Positions 1-9,522 of a stretch of 64,000 nucleotides of DNA are shown in pieces; the stretch's first letter is position 1; every line of letters starts with the position of its first letter. A program made the translations under genes and the position numbers. The notes under the pieces were generated by a model. The model worked only from the letters and a program-made list of their open reading frames with translations, did not search any database and was not told the DNA's origin. This stretch comes from Chlamydomonas sphaeroides (lineage: Eukaryota; Chlorophyta; Chlorophyceae; Chlamydomonadales; Chlamydomonadaceae). Location of the stretch: contig BDDC01000182.1 in NCBI GenBank assembly GCA_001662425.1, positions 18,271 to 82,270 on the forward strand, in the 5' to 3' direction.

Positions 1-1028
1 CGTGAGTCCTTAGAAGCATGAGGCACGAAACACACAGCCGTCACTCCATCACCCCTTACAGCAAGACACGCCCCCAAGCTCACCAAGAGGAATGGCCTGC
101 AGACACGCACGCTGTACGCAGCTTTCTGACGGGGCTAACCAAGGGGAACCCGTCCGATGGGGACATACGTGTCCTGACGACACCTGACACTAAGCCCGCT
201 GCCTAGAACCCGTTTTCGCAGGTTTCAGATATTCCTTCTTTGACTTCGTTCTAGTTTATCATTAACCCGATGCCCAAGCGCGGCCCACAAGCTCACAAGG
301 TTCTCCTGGGCGAGTTTGCTGATGTGTGCTGGGACGTCGGCGGGTTTCAAGAGTCTGGTCACAACAACTGGTCACGATCTGGTCAGCTCTGGCCACATAC
401 AAAGTTGCAGGCCCTTGCGGCCCAAACAGCACGACACAGTGTGCAGCCCAACACTTTGGCAGCCGCTGCCAGCCCTGGCCTGCTAGTCAGCCTGCTGGTC
501 AGTCAGGCAAACTTGACGCCAGCGACGAGCAACAACACGACTGTGCCTAACAAGCGCAAGTGCAGATGCTCTTATGCGAGCGCGCACCGTCAGCTCATCC
601 CGCACACCACCAAAACAGCCTGGCGGTCCACGACTTCGGGGTCCGAGTGCCACAGCGTTAGTCTAATCGTTTCATGCAAGTCCACTTTCTGCCTTGGCAG
701 CGTGCGGGCGCCATGAGCGGTCCGGAGTTAAGAACCTCAACGCAGGAGCTCACACCTGACGGGCGGGCTGAGGGCCCGCCCATTCGGCCTCTCACCCAAC
801 GACAACACAGAACACGCATCACCACACCACCGTACCTCGCACGCTCACACGCCCCATAGCGTATGCGTCCACCTGGCTACCAATCTGTTGCTATCGCTGT
901 CCTTGGCACTCAGGTTATCCTCTTGCCTGTTGCCTCGTGGCCTGTTGCCCCGTGGCAAGTCAATGTCCGACACTCTTTTCCGCCCACCAATCCTGCTCGG
1001 CCCCACTCTCCGTGGGTGCCACACACGC
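1..1028. other. GCH1 3' flank; no gene recognised
   Basis: This stretch lies downstream of the GTP cyclohydrolase gene, which is read leftwards. The open frames here have no recognisable domain and look like GC-driven shadows. Two items can be named. A copy of a dispersed 54-bp repeat lies at 211-264. A minus-strand TGTAA motif at 56-60 could be the polyadenylation signal of GCH1, although it would give a 3' UTR of about 970 nt. No nearer TGTAA was seen. Confidence 0.5.
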
Positions 1029-3190
1029 TCATTGTTCCCGGAACATCCGCAGCACCTCCCGCCGCAGCTCCGGCCGGCTGGCGAAGTCGCCGCGCACCGC
1101 AAACGTCGTTGTGCTGCCGCTGTGGTTCTCCACGCCTCGGGCGACCATGCACATGTGCGCTGCGTCGCACACCACCATCACGCTCTGCGGCGCACCGTGC
1201 GCCTGCTCACATCCGTGTTGCCCCTCGGACGCTGGCCCCGCGGCGCCGCCAGCTCTGGATGCCACAGCCAGCAAGGCCCCGACCTCGTCCGCCACCTGGT
1301 GTGTGATCCGCTCCTGAACCTGCAGCCGCTGCGTGAACGCCGCCACAGCTGCCTTCACGGACGCCGCCGGCAGCGGCTCCGCATGCGGCGCGGCGCGCCC
1401 GTTGGCACAGCCGCCCGTCCCGGAGGCTGCCGCTTCAGGAGCTCCCAGACCTTGGGACGGCGCCGGAGCGGCGGGCAAGTAGGCCACGAGTAGGCTGCCG
1501 TAAAAAGGCAGCATGTGGTGCTCGCACTGTGACGCGAAGGGCAGCCGCTGCAGAACCGCCCCACATAGCGGGCCTGAGGTGAGCTGCACGAAGGGCTCGC
1601 TGGCTGGCCGGCAGGTGCGCGGGCTACAGCCAGTCGAGCCGCCGCGGGTCGAGCCCGGGCAAGGACCGGCCGCCGGAGCGGACGAGGACGGCGACGGCGC
1701 GCAGCAGCAGCGCTGCGAGTAGCCCGCCGTGGGCGCGGCGGCGGAGGGCACCGCGGGCGCCGCGGCGGCGTGTGCCGCCGGCGCCGCCGGTGGGGCCGCT
1801 GCCGCCGCCTCCGTCAGCGGCCGCTGCTGGTAGCCCGCGGTCGAGCCGAGCAGCGACATGACGTAGCGCCGTGCCGAGCCCGCCAGGCCCGGCCGGTGCG
1901 GGTTCTCCCCCAGCTCGGCCAAGAGCTGCTGCATCGCCGACTCCATCTCGTCGCAAGAGCAAGGCGCCTCAAGGACCAGGTCGTCGCTGTCACCGTCCGT
2001 GTCGCGCTCGCTGGGGTCGGGCGTGCCCGGCGCAGCAACGCCGCCGTCGACGGCGGCCCTGGCCCCCGAAGCAGCGGCGGCGCTGGCCGCGGCCGCTGCG
2101 GCGGTGCCAAGCGCGGCGGCCAGCACGCCGTCAGCGTGCCGGATGTCGAGGTTGGTCACGGACGTGGCGGGCAGGTCCTCTAGGCCGAGCAGCGCGAGCA
2201 GCTCCTGCGGCCGCACAAGAAAGGGACATGGTTGAGCGGAGTAGCTTGAAGGTGCGATACGCTTTGCAAAGCAGGGTACAGTTAGCAAAGGTGCTGCAAG
2301 AGGGGGGTGGGCTGGCGACAAGGCGGCGTGCGCCGGCCTGCGGCGGGCGTTGCTGCGGCAGCCGCACCTCCAGGTGTGTCGAGGGCTTCTCCGCAAACAC
2401 GCCTGACACGCACGCCGTCGTGCGCTCGTCGGGAGAGGCGCCGTTAGCGAGGTGCCGGGCCTGCAGCACCACGGCAATTCCATGGCACTCCAGGCTCTGC
2501 TCCAGCGCCAGCGCCACCTCCGCCGCAAGCCGCTCCTGCGTCTGCAGGCGCTTCGCGTACTGCTTGGTGAGGCGCGCTAGCTTGCTGAGGCCGAGCACGA
2601 CTCCGTTCTTGGGGCGGTAAGCCACGTGGCAGCGGCCGTGGAAGGGCAGGAGCGTCTCCTCGCTGGTCGACGCAAAGTCGATGTCGCGCACAACGACCAC
2701 TCCCTCGTCGCCCTGGTGTACGATGGGCTCGTGAAAGAGCGCCGTGCCGAGCGTGCTGCAGAGACGAGCGATGAGGCACACTCAGCCAAAAGCGAGGACA
2801 ATTCATAACACGCGGTCGTTTCGTCCTTGCCCCCACCAGCACGCCAGGGACGGCTGAGGGCGATACGTGTGCTCCATAACCGCCCATCGACTGGCTGAGC
2901 GAAGCACCCCACCTGGATGTGTCTTGTTGGTAGCCCCGCGTGCAGTCCAACAGAGCTTTAGCGACCCTCTGCAGTAGGACAGCACGATCAAGAGCTTAGG
3001 GTGCAGGTTCACAGGGCTCACGCGCGACAGCGACCGAGGTAGCCGCCGAGGCCCGACCATCACGGTCGTGACCAGCCCCCCGCACCTTCGGGGTATCACG
3101 CAAGCCCTCACGGTCCAAGTCCTCGCCTAGTCCGCGGATAAGTACGCGCACAGCCTCCTCCATACGAGCGAGCCTGGCCGCGTGTGCCAT
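1029..3190 (-). CDS. GCH1: GTP cyclohydrolase I, plant-type two-domain enzyme
   Basis: The enzyme converts GTP to 7,8-dihydroneopterin triphosphate, the first step of folate/pterin synthesis. Four exons fit in frame: 3190-3086, 2968-2913, 2755-2368 and 2204-1029, giving 574 residues. The junctions are exact (DTPK|RVAKALLDCTRGYQQ; a Ser codon split AG|C; HLE|ELLALLGLEDL). Domain 1 runs from MEEAVRVLIRGLGEDLDREG through DIDFASTSEETLLPFHGRCH and SGVFAEKPS; it lacks the CEHH zinc ligands. Domain 2 carries SQCEHHMLPFYGSLLVAY, the catalytic zinc-site signature, and ends VENHSGSTTTFAVRGDF...MFREQ. This tandem arrangement is the plant form, where both halves are needed. An Ala-rich linker separates the domains, and a second low-complexity insertion (about 1600-1830) precedes CEHH. 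The start at 3190 is the first Met before the conserved N-terminal helix; no obvious targeting peptide is seen. It is divergent from the methyltransferase gene. Confidence 0.93.
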
Positions 3191-3398
3191 TTTGCCGCGT
3201 GTTGCAAAGGCAAGGTACTCCGCAAATTTAGCGCAGCATACTGTGTGAAGATGGTGTGTGGGTTGGGGTTATTCAGCAAACAAGTGTAAAGCCACGTTGT
3301 TTGCGTGTTTGGCAGCAGCGATGCAAGCTGCCCGCAATTATGTGAATTACCATCGCAAGTTATCACCCTACAATTGATGTGCACACTACAACTAACAA
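3191..3398. promoter_or_regulatory. Shared divergent promoter region, GCH1 / RNA methyltransferase
   Basis: Only 208 bp separate the two divergent start codons, so this segment must hold both 5' UTRs and probably both core promoters. It is visibly more AT-rich than the flanking exons. No TATA box or known factor site can be assigned with confidence. The role is inferred from gene orientation. Confidence 0.45.
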
Positions 3399-5338
3399 AT
3401 GAGCAGTCAGGGGCTTGCTACTGGCCGACGCTTGACTGACAAACAACTTGCACATCCTGCCCTGCGTGCCCAGCGACCCGCGTCGCTTTTTGCATCATGG
3501 CCTTGGCCGGGTGGTCGCACACTCCGGCGGGCCGCCGTCAGCCCGGCGACTGACCGCCAGCCGTTGACGGCCGCGGTGGTCGCCTCGATGCCCGCCACGC
3601 CAGCGCCTGCGGCGCTTGCACCTCTGCCGCCGGACCTGCTACTTCGCGACGTGCGGGTCATCCTGGTCGCTCCCAAGCACGAGGCCAACATCGGCGCTGT
3701 GGCCCGCGCAAGTGCGTCCCGTCGCCGCCGAGTTGCACACCTCCTCGCGCCCGCGCTGCCAGCTCCCTGTCACCCGCCGCCAAACCCCACACGCTGTCAT
3801 CACCCCGCAGTGGCGAACTTTGACTGCGCCAACCTCACTCTGGTGGCACCGCGAACTGGCCCTGACTGGCGCGACGGCGACGCCGCGAAGGTCGCGTGCG
3901 GCGGCGGCGCCGCCGTGCTGGCCCGCGCCGCCGTCGCCGACAGCCTGGAGCAGGCGCTGGCGGGCGTGCGGGGCAGCAGCATCGGCTTCACCCGCCGTGC
4001 CGGCGCCACGCGCCTCGTGCACGCCTCGTTGGGGCACCTCATGGCGGACTTCCCATGGGCGCTGCCGCCGCCGCCGGCGGTCCCGGCGACGACGCCGGGC
4101 GCGGCCGTGGGCGCTGCGACGGGCTCTGGCGGTGCAGAGGCGGAGGAGGCGGGTCCGGGTGCAGCGGTGGGGGCTGCACTCGGCGCAGCGCCGGAGCGGG
4201 AGCCGCGGCCTGGGCTGGGCTCGTCGTGTGTGACGGCGCTGGTGTTTGGTCGCGAGGAGAGCGGCCTGACCGAGGCCGAGCTGCGGCTGTGCAGGTGGGG
4301 CCGCCGCCGGCGTGCGGGAGAGGGGAACGCCCGGGAAGAGAGGGCCATGCGGGAGGACGAGGCACGCGAGCTCAGGCTGGCTGCACTGGGTACACACGCA
4401 CACACAGGGGGCAGGCTGGGCCGCGCTTCCGCGCTGGCGCATCTAACCGCATTCCCTCTGCGCATGGCCGACGCGCCACTATAACCGGGGCGTGCTGGGC
4501 CGCGTGTGGGGTTCTGTTCTACCGCACACTGGAACACACACAGTGCACTCGAGCGCTCTCCGCCCCTCCTCGCCGCCGCTCCTGTCGCAGCCACGCCTGC
4601 GCCATCCCCACCGGCCGCCTCCAGCCCAGCATGAACCTGTCCCACGCGGTGGCGGTGGTGCTGGCGGACCTCTTCAGCACCCGCAGCGGCGTGGCAGCGC
4701 CCACGACTGCCGCAGTGGCTGCGACGTCGTCGGCCCAGGAGTCGGCGGGTGGCGCTGCAGCTGTGGGGCCGGGGGCAGCGGCGGCAGCGGCGGACTTGGG
4801 GGCTGGGGGAGTGCTTGGTGTGGCTGCGGACTGGGGCGCTAGGACGGGCGCCGGCGCGGCTGAGGGCGTAGGTGGAACCGGGGCGGCGGCGTTGGCGGGC
4901 GGCGGCGGCGCGGAGGCGGGGCTGCTGCCCGCCAGCGCGGCGGAGGTGGAGCTGCTGCTGCGCAAGGTGGCGGCGGCGGCGGAGGCCGTGGGCATGAGCG
5001 GCGCCGAGGCCAGCGGCGGCGGAGGTGCGTGGCGCCGTCGCCGCTGCGGCCCCTGCGGCTGACAGCACGCGCCTGCTGCCGCTGCCCTGCCACCCAAGCT
5101 TGCCCGCTGCCTGAGCCTCTCCGCCCCATCACTTCTCACCGCCCCGTCGCCCCTGCCTCCCCAACCGCCGTCGACCGGCCGGACCCCCGCCAGGCAACCA
5201 CGGCCGCCGCCGGCTCCCCCTGGGCCACCTGCGGGCGGTGGCTAGCCGCGCCCGGCTGACGGCGGCAGAGAGCCGGTCGCTGCACGGGCTGGCGTCGGCG
5301 CTGCTGCAGGTGAGTGGCCCGGAGCCAACGGAGGTCAC

Positions 5339-5374
<36 letters not shown>

Positions 5375-5784
5375 CTGAGTGCGCCCCGGGACGCACCGGC
5401 GGTGGCTGGGCAGTGGGCCGTTGCGCGGGTTGCCACCTGGCGCTGGCTGCGGTTGGGCGCGCAGGCACCGACCGGCTCGACGCCATGCCATGTTCCAAAG
5501 TTGAGGCGCTTGTACTGCAGTATGTTGTGTACGCCATACGGACTAGTACGGTATTGGCGGCATGGCCACCCCTGCCTTCGCAGGCCTTGGACCCCGACCA
5601 CCCGCTGGAGGCGCGGAAGCGGCGGCACCGAGAGCAGCGGGCGGCGGGGCCGGGGAGGACCGAGGGCGGTGCGGAGCAGCAGGGGCAGGGGCAGGGCCGG
5701 GGATCGGCAGGGGGGCAAGGCGGCCCGGCAGCCGGGTCTGGGGCAGAAGAGGGGCCCGCAGGAGCGGCGGCAGGGTCGGGGTGA
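3399..5784 (+). CDS. TrmJ/SpoU (SPOUT) family RNA 2'-O-methyltransferase
   Basis: Predicted S-adenosylmethionine-dependent RNA (probably tRNA) 2'-O-ribose methyltransferase with the trefoil-knot fold. Five exons fit: 3399-3711, 3811-4294, 4591-5024, 5194-5309 and 5584-5784, giving 515 residues. The three SpoU motifs are visible: motif 1 PKHEANIGAVARAMANF, with its Met codon split across intron 1; motif 2 FGREESGLTEAELRLC; motif 3 IPTGRLQPSMNLSHAVAVV. A C-terminal LRAVASRARLTAAESRSLHG matches the TrmJ-type tail, followed by a Gly/Ala/Gln-rich end. The start at 3399 gives about 90 residues rich in Arg, Ala and Ser before the fold, compatible with organelle targeting; an in-frame Met at 3588 is the alternative. 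Low-complexity insertions lie between motifs 1 and 2 and after motif 3. If the gtgagt at 5310 is not used, translation would run through a CTG repeat to a stop near 5379. Exact substrate unknown. Confidence 0.85.
4433..4541. repeat. Dispersed repeat in the end of exon 2/intron 2 region of the methyltransferase gene
   Basis: Two parts of this intronic segment recur inverted inside introns of the giant surface-protein gene. 4433-4482 matches about 31510-31563 with only a few differences, and 4507-4540 matches about 38414-38447. This is consistent with a short non-autonomous mobile element, here complete or nearly so, with partial copies elsewhere. No terminal repeats or target-site duplications were resolved. 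Confidence 0.55.
5339..5374 (+). repeat. (CTG)n trinucleotide repeat, about 11 units
   Basis: A nearly perfect CTG run starts about 30 bp inside the preferred last intron of the methyltransferase gene, just after a strong GTGAGT donor. If that intron is retained, the run is in frame and would encode a poly-Leu stretch ending with a stop a few bases later. On the other strand it reads as CAG, which produces spurious poly-Gln, poly-Ser or poly-Ala frames. Confidence 0.85.
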
Positions 5785-6880
5785 AGGGCGAACAGGGGCT
5801 TCGGCCGAGCGTTTGCCGCACGGCTGAGCACCCAGTGCAATGCCATGCCTTTGCAGTCTCAGGCCCTCAGCTGCCCTAGCTAGGCCTTGCCCGGCTTCTG
5901 CCGCTCCGTCTTCACCGACAGCAGCGCATCCACTCCTGCCAGCCGTTGCGACAGCGGTTATAGCAGCAGCAGCGGGGCCGCTTGCCGCACCTGCCAGGTG
6001 CCAGCACGTGCTGGATGGGGGCACTCCGCCCACGCCGCAAGGTCCCAAGGCTGATGTGCTGGGCATGAGGCACCTGCGCCCAGGCGCCTGGTACCCGGCG
6101 CAGCCCCACAACTGGCCTGCTGCGTACGCCCGTGCGCTGCAGCCGAGTCATGAATTGGTGCGGCGCGAGCTCGTGCCGTGGGAGCTCACCCCGGGCAGCG
6201 CAGCGCCTGCAAGGGCCCAATGTGAAGGAAGGTCGTCGCGCGGGCCTTTCAGGCAGACACGGCGGCAGCCGCACATGCGCCGGAGCCGGGAGGAGGGAGC
6301 GGACGCACCGCCAAGCGCGCAGGCCCCAGTCCCACAAGGAGCACCCAGGTGTGGCCCCCGGGTCTGGCGGTGCAGCGGCGCCCCCACCGGCACATGCGCC
6401 CCAGACGGCGGCCCCACCTATCCGTTGCCTGCCACACACCCCGCCCGATCGCCAGCTTGCTCGCGAGCCTGCGCACCTCCCCGGTCTGTTTCCTACCTCC
6501 CCGGTCTGTTTCCTACCTCCCCGGCGCTACGCAATGCTCCACCTCGCTGCAAAGGAATGTCGCCACGGCGCAACAGGACAGCAACAGGCCCTCTGCACTA
6601 CGCAGGTCACGGAGATGCTCCTCCCCTCACATAAATAACGACAAGCCACCGGCCATAACAACGCCTGCCAAGCGCCACCGGCCGTCACGTCCGCACGTAC
6701 CATGCAGGAGGAGCAGTCCGCAGCAAGAGCCCCACAGGTACGCTGTGCGGCAGCGAGCGGATGTGGCCAGGAGGGACTGCCGAATGCCATCTTTGGCGCA
6801 GCCCGGGCCGCGGCGCCCCCTGACCCCAGCAGCAGCAGCCCGCTCTGCATGACCCCATCCATCTGCTGCTGCTACCCACT
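5785..6880. other. Convergent intergenic region with a short tandem repeat
   Basis: This lies between the 3' end of the methyltransferase gene (+) and the left end of the partial minus-strand gene. No protein family is recognisable in any frame. At about 6474-6524 a 20-bp unit (core GGTCTGTTTCCTACCTCC) is repeated about two and a half times head to tail. The 3' UTRs of both genes probably lie here. Confidence 0.45.
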
Positions 6881-8684
6881 GCGGGCTCCAGGAGCCGCCC
6901 ATCCGCAATGCACGAGTGTGTTGCCAGCGCTCCTCTGCAAAGGCAGCCCAGCACGCCCTGAGCGCAGAGCAAGCCAAGCCAAGGTCTCCCAGGCGCATCG
7001 CGGCGCCGGGCAGCACTGTGCGACCGGCGCTACGGGCCCGCGGATGCTCGTCTCAGCGGACCCCGCTGTTGTGGCCCGACCCTCGACCCCAAATAACAAT
7101 CACAACAGCAGCGAGTGGGGTCCGTAGCGCCAGCACCCGGATCCGCCCTGGCCCTGCCCCGCCTTTCCTTGGCCCTCGCGGCAGCGCCGCCTCGCTGTCG
7201 CCCGCCACGTTGACACACCCGCAGGTGGGTGCACAGCCGCAGCAGCGCCCGGCTTTCCGACAGCGGCGCCAGCCGCTCCGCCTCGGCCCACAGGCCTGTC
7301 TGCATCTGCCTGGGCGCCTCGCTGAGCGCCGCCAGCAGCCGCCTCCCGCAGAGCGGCAGCGCCGGCCCTCCCGTGCCACAGCCGCAGCAGCGACTCCAGC
7401 CCGGCCGCGATGCGCACGACAGGCGAGTCGAACAAAGCTAGCGCACGAAGGTCCGCCCGCAGAGTCGCCCGCCCCCAGGGCGCCGGGCGCTCAGGCAGTG
7501 GCCCTAGCGGTGGCGCCCGCAACCCTGCTAGGCACCACCACGACCTCCTCCGCTGAGCCACAGCCGCCGGCGCTTGCTTCTGCCCATGGGAATTCGGCAG
7601 GGCGGTACCGCAGCTGTGCAACGCCCGGCGCCACCGCCCACCCCGGCCCTGTCGCCGGCAGTCGGAGCGCCAGCGGCCCCGCCCAGCCGCCGCCCTCGCT
7701 CACACCGCCAACCGGCCCTGGCCGCACCGCCGCCACCCTCAGCGCCAGGCGCAGGCCCTCCGCCGCCACCGCCTCTTGAGCCTCCGTTACACCAGCTGAG
7801 ACGTCAGAGGACGAGCAGTCCGGCTCGTCCCTGGTCAGCCCCGGGGCCGCCACCTCAGACAGGTGAGCCGCCAGCCCTCGCGCCAAGCCCGCAGCGACGG
7901 ACTTGAAGTGGGCGACGGCCGCAGGGCTGGGGCCGAGGACTGTTGGCTCCTCAACTAGCACCGGCGGCGTGACGGCGGCAGCGGTAATTCCGGCGCCGGC
8001 TGCAAGCCGTGGCGCCGGCGGCCCGCCGGCACCACCCTTCGCGCCTAGTGCAGCGTCGGCAGCCACCACCCAGCTGGCGCAGACGGCAGCGCGGCAGCGG
8101 TGCCAGTCCCCCTGAAACACCCGTCGAATGCGTGACGCGAACGGCGAGGACGTAAGGCGAGTGGATAAACTGAAGCCATTTGCTGTCTTGCTTGCCCTCC
8201 TCGCCCCAACCGCTGTGTGCCGCAAGGCCCCACCTGCTGCCGCGCCGTCAGCACCGGCGGCGGCCCGTCCCGGTCCAGGCCCCACGCTGCAGCGGCCGGG
8301 CCCAGCAGCAGCGCCAGGGGGCGGCGCCACACGTGGGCCTGGGGTAGGACACAGGAGGGAGGAGGGCATAAGAGAGCAGAGCGAGAGTCGAGGCCTGCGA
8401 CCATCTTCGCGTGTGGCGGGCAAGCGCTGCCCTCGTGCCCTGCCCCGCAGCGGCGCTCCCCACATCACCACGCCCATACCTCGAGCCAGCGGAGGCAGCT
8501 GTCGCCCAGGAGTGCGGCCTGTGGGGGCGGCACCGGCACTGGGTGGCTGGCGAGGGCGGCAGAGGCCCAGGGCTGCTAGCGAGGATGGAGGCCGACTGGG
8601 CAAGGCCCGGCCCCTCGCCGTCGCCCAGCCCCTACCAACCCACCAGCTCGCCGCCCTCTGCCTCGGGCGCCGCGGCTGAGGGCT
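6880..8684 (-). CDS. Partial gene, Ala-rich helical protein of unknown function
   Basis: Four exons join in frame: a piece ending at 8644 (...EAEGGEL), 8518-8480 (AALLGDSCLRWLE), 8338-8234 (AHVWRRPLALLLG...TARQQ), and one starting at 8111 (GDWHRCRAAVCASWVVAADA...). All three introns are phase 0 with good GT-AG ends. Further left, coding-like helical segments appear in different frames, for example LRADLRALALFDSPVVRIA (about 7390-7450), QMQTGLWAEAERLAPLSES (about 7235-7300) and RLGDLGLACSALRACWAAF (about 6930-6990). Their junctions were not resolved, so the 3' end and stop are uncertain. The 5' end is lost in the N gap. No domain was recognised; Leu/Ala-rich amphipathic helices suggest an alpha-solenoid-like protein, which is inference. 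Confidence 0.45.
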
Positions 8685-8694
8685 NNNNNNNNNN
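8685..8694. other. Assembly gap (10 N)
   Basis: Ten N bases, most likely a fixed-size placeholder of unknown true length. It separates the 5'-truncated Ala-rich gene on the left from the 3'-truncated SRCR/FG-GAP gene on the right, both on the minus strand. At least the end of one gene and the start of another are missing here. Confidence 0.97.
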
Positions 8695-8732
8695 TCGATC
8701 TGCATCCCCACTCTATCCAGCCCACCACCCAC

Positions 8733-9522
8733 CATCACAATGTTGCTGTACAAGGCAACCAGGTCGTCCAGGCCGTTGCCGTCCATATCCTGGGAATCAA
8801 TGTCCACAAAAGCATTACAGATGTTGTCACTCGCTGGTTCGTAAGTGAACACCGACAGAGACGCAGTGCAGGTGCGGATCGGGGTGTTGTCGCGTGCTTG
8901 AGCACGCCTTAAGTGACGCGCCCAATCCCGCGGGCTTGTGCCTGAAAGGTTTGCACGGGCATTGTTCCCGGTGTCACCTGCTGCGGCACTACTCTTATTC
9001 CCCCAATTAACGAACCTACCGCCAGCACCAGCGCCCCGGGTCGGTCCACTGATCCAAAGCTCAGCTCCTTGCTGGCCGATGCGTCCATGGAGCTCATCCA
9101 GGGAGTCGACAGCGCAGCATAGCCGACCAGCGCGCCGCTGTCAATAGCAAGATAAAAGGCATCGTATTACTCATGCACGCACGCAAGCCGCATGCACATC
9201 ACGCATGGACCCCAGTACTCTCCACTCGATGCCCTGTACGCCCCCACCCACCTGTCACTGTAGCGCAGCAGCAGCAGATCCTGAGGGGCACACACCAGCA
9301 GCGGTTGGACGAGGTGCGGTCTCAGAGGCTGATGTTCGCAGGATGTTTACTGACTGGGGACTGCCCTGATGCCACACCTGTGACGCCTTGCCGCCGCCAA
9401 GATTTCCAACGAGCATAGCGCTGTCCCCGAGACTCGGCGCGGCTGCTGCCGCCACGCCGGAGAGCCAGGGGTCGTCGCACATGCCCCGGGGCGTGGTGGC
9501 GATGGGCGTGTAGCCGTAGCAC
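8733..9522 (-). CDS. FG-GAP/VCBS-like repeat exons of the SRCR gene
   Basis: Four consecutive exons follow the second SRCR domain. They read GDSAMLVGNLGGGKASQ, then DLLLLRYSD, then SGALVGYAALSTPWM...LSFGSVDRPGALVLA, then NAFVDIDSQDMDGNGLDDLV. The pattern D-x-D-G-N-G-x-x-D-L with a hydrophobic strand is the calcium-loop signature of FG-GAP/VCBS beta-propeller repeats, as in integrin alpha chains. The 29-nt exon 9280-9252 keeps frame with both neighbours. More repeats probably follow beyond the gap. Confidence 0.65.

Noticed and set aside
888..2620. Long plus-strand open frames opposite the GTP cyclohydrolase gene
   Set aside because: They are antisense shadows of high-GC coding sequence, rich in Arg/Pro/Ala, with no domain; the minus strand has exact family motifs and splice joins.
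3639..5068. Long minus-strand frames opposite the methyltransferase gene
   Set aside because: GC-driven shadows; the plus strand carries all three SpoU motifs with in-frame splicing.
5136..5846. Minus-strand frame with poly-Gln (and poly-Ser/poly-Ala in other frames)
   Set aside because: Produced only by the CAG side of the CTG repeat; no family and no splice support.
7491..8852. 453-codon minus-strand frame
   Set aside because: It runs through the N gap and through two introns; it fuses exons of two different genes with non-coding sequence.
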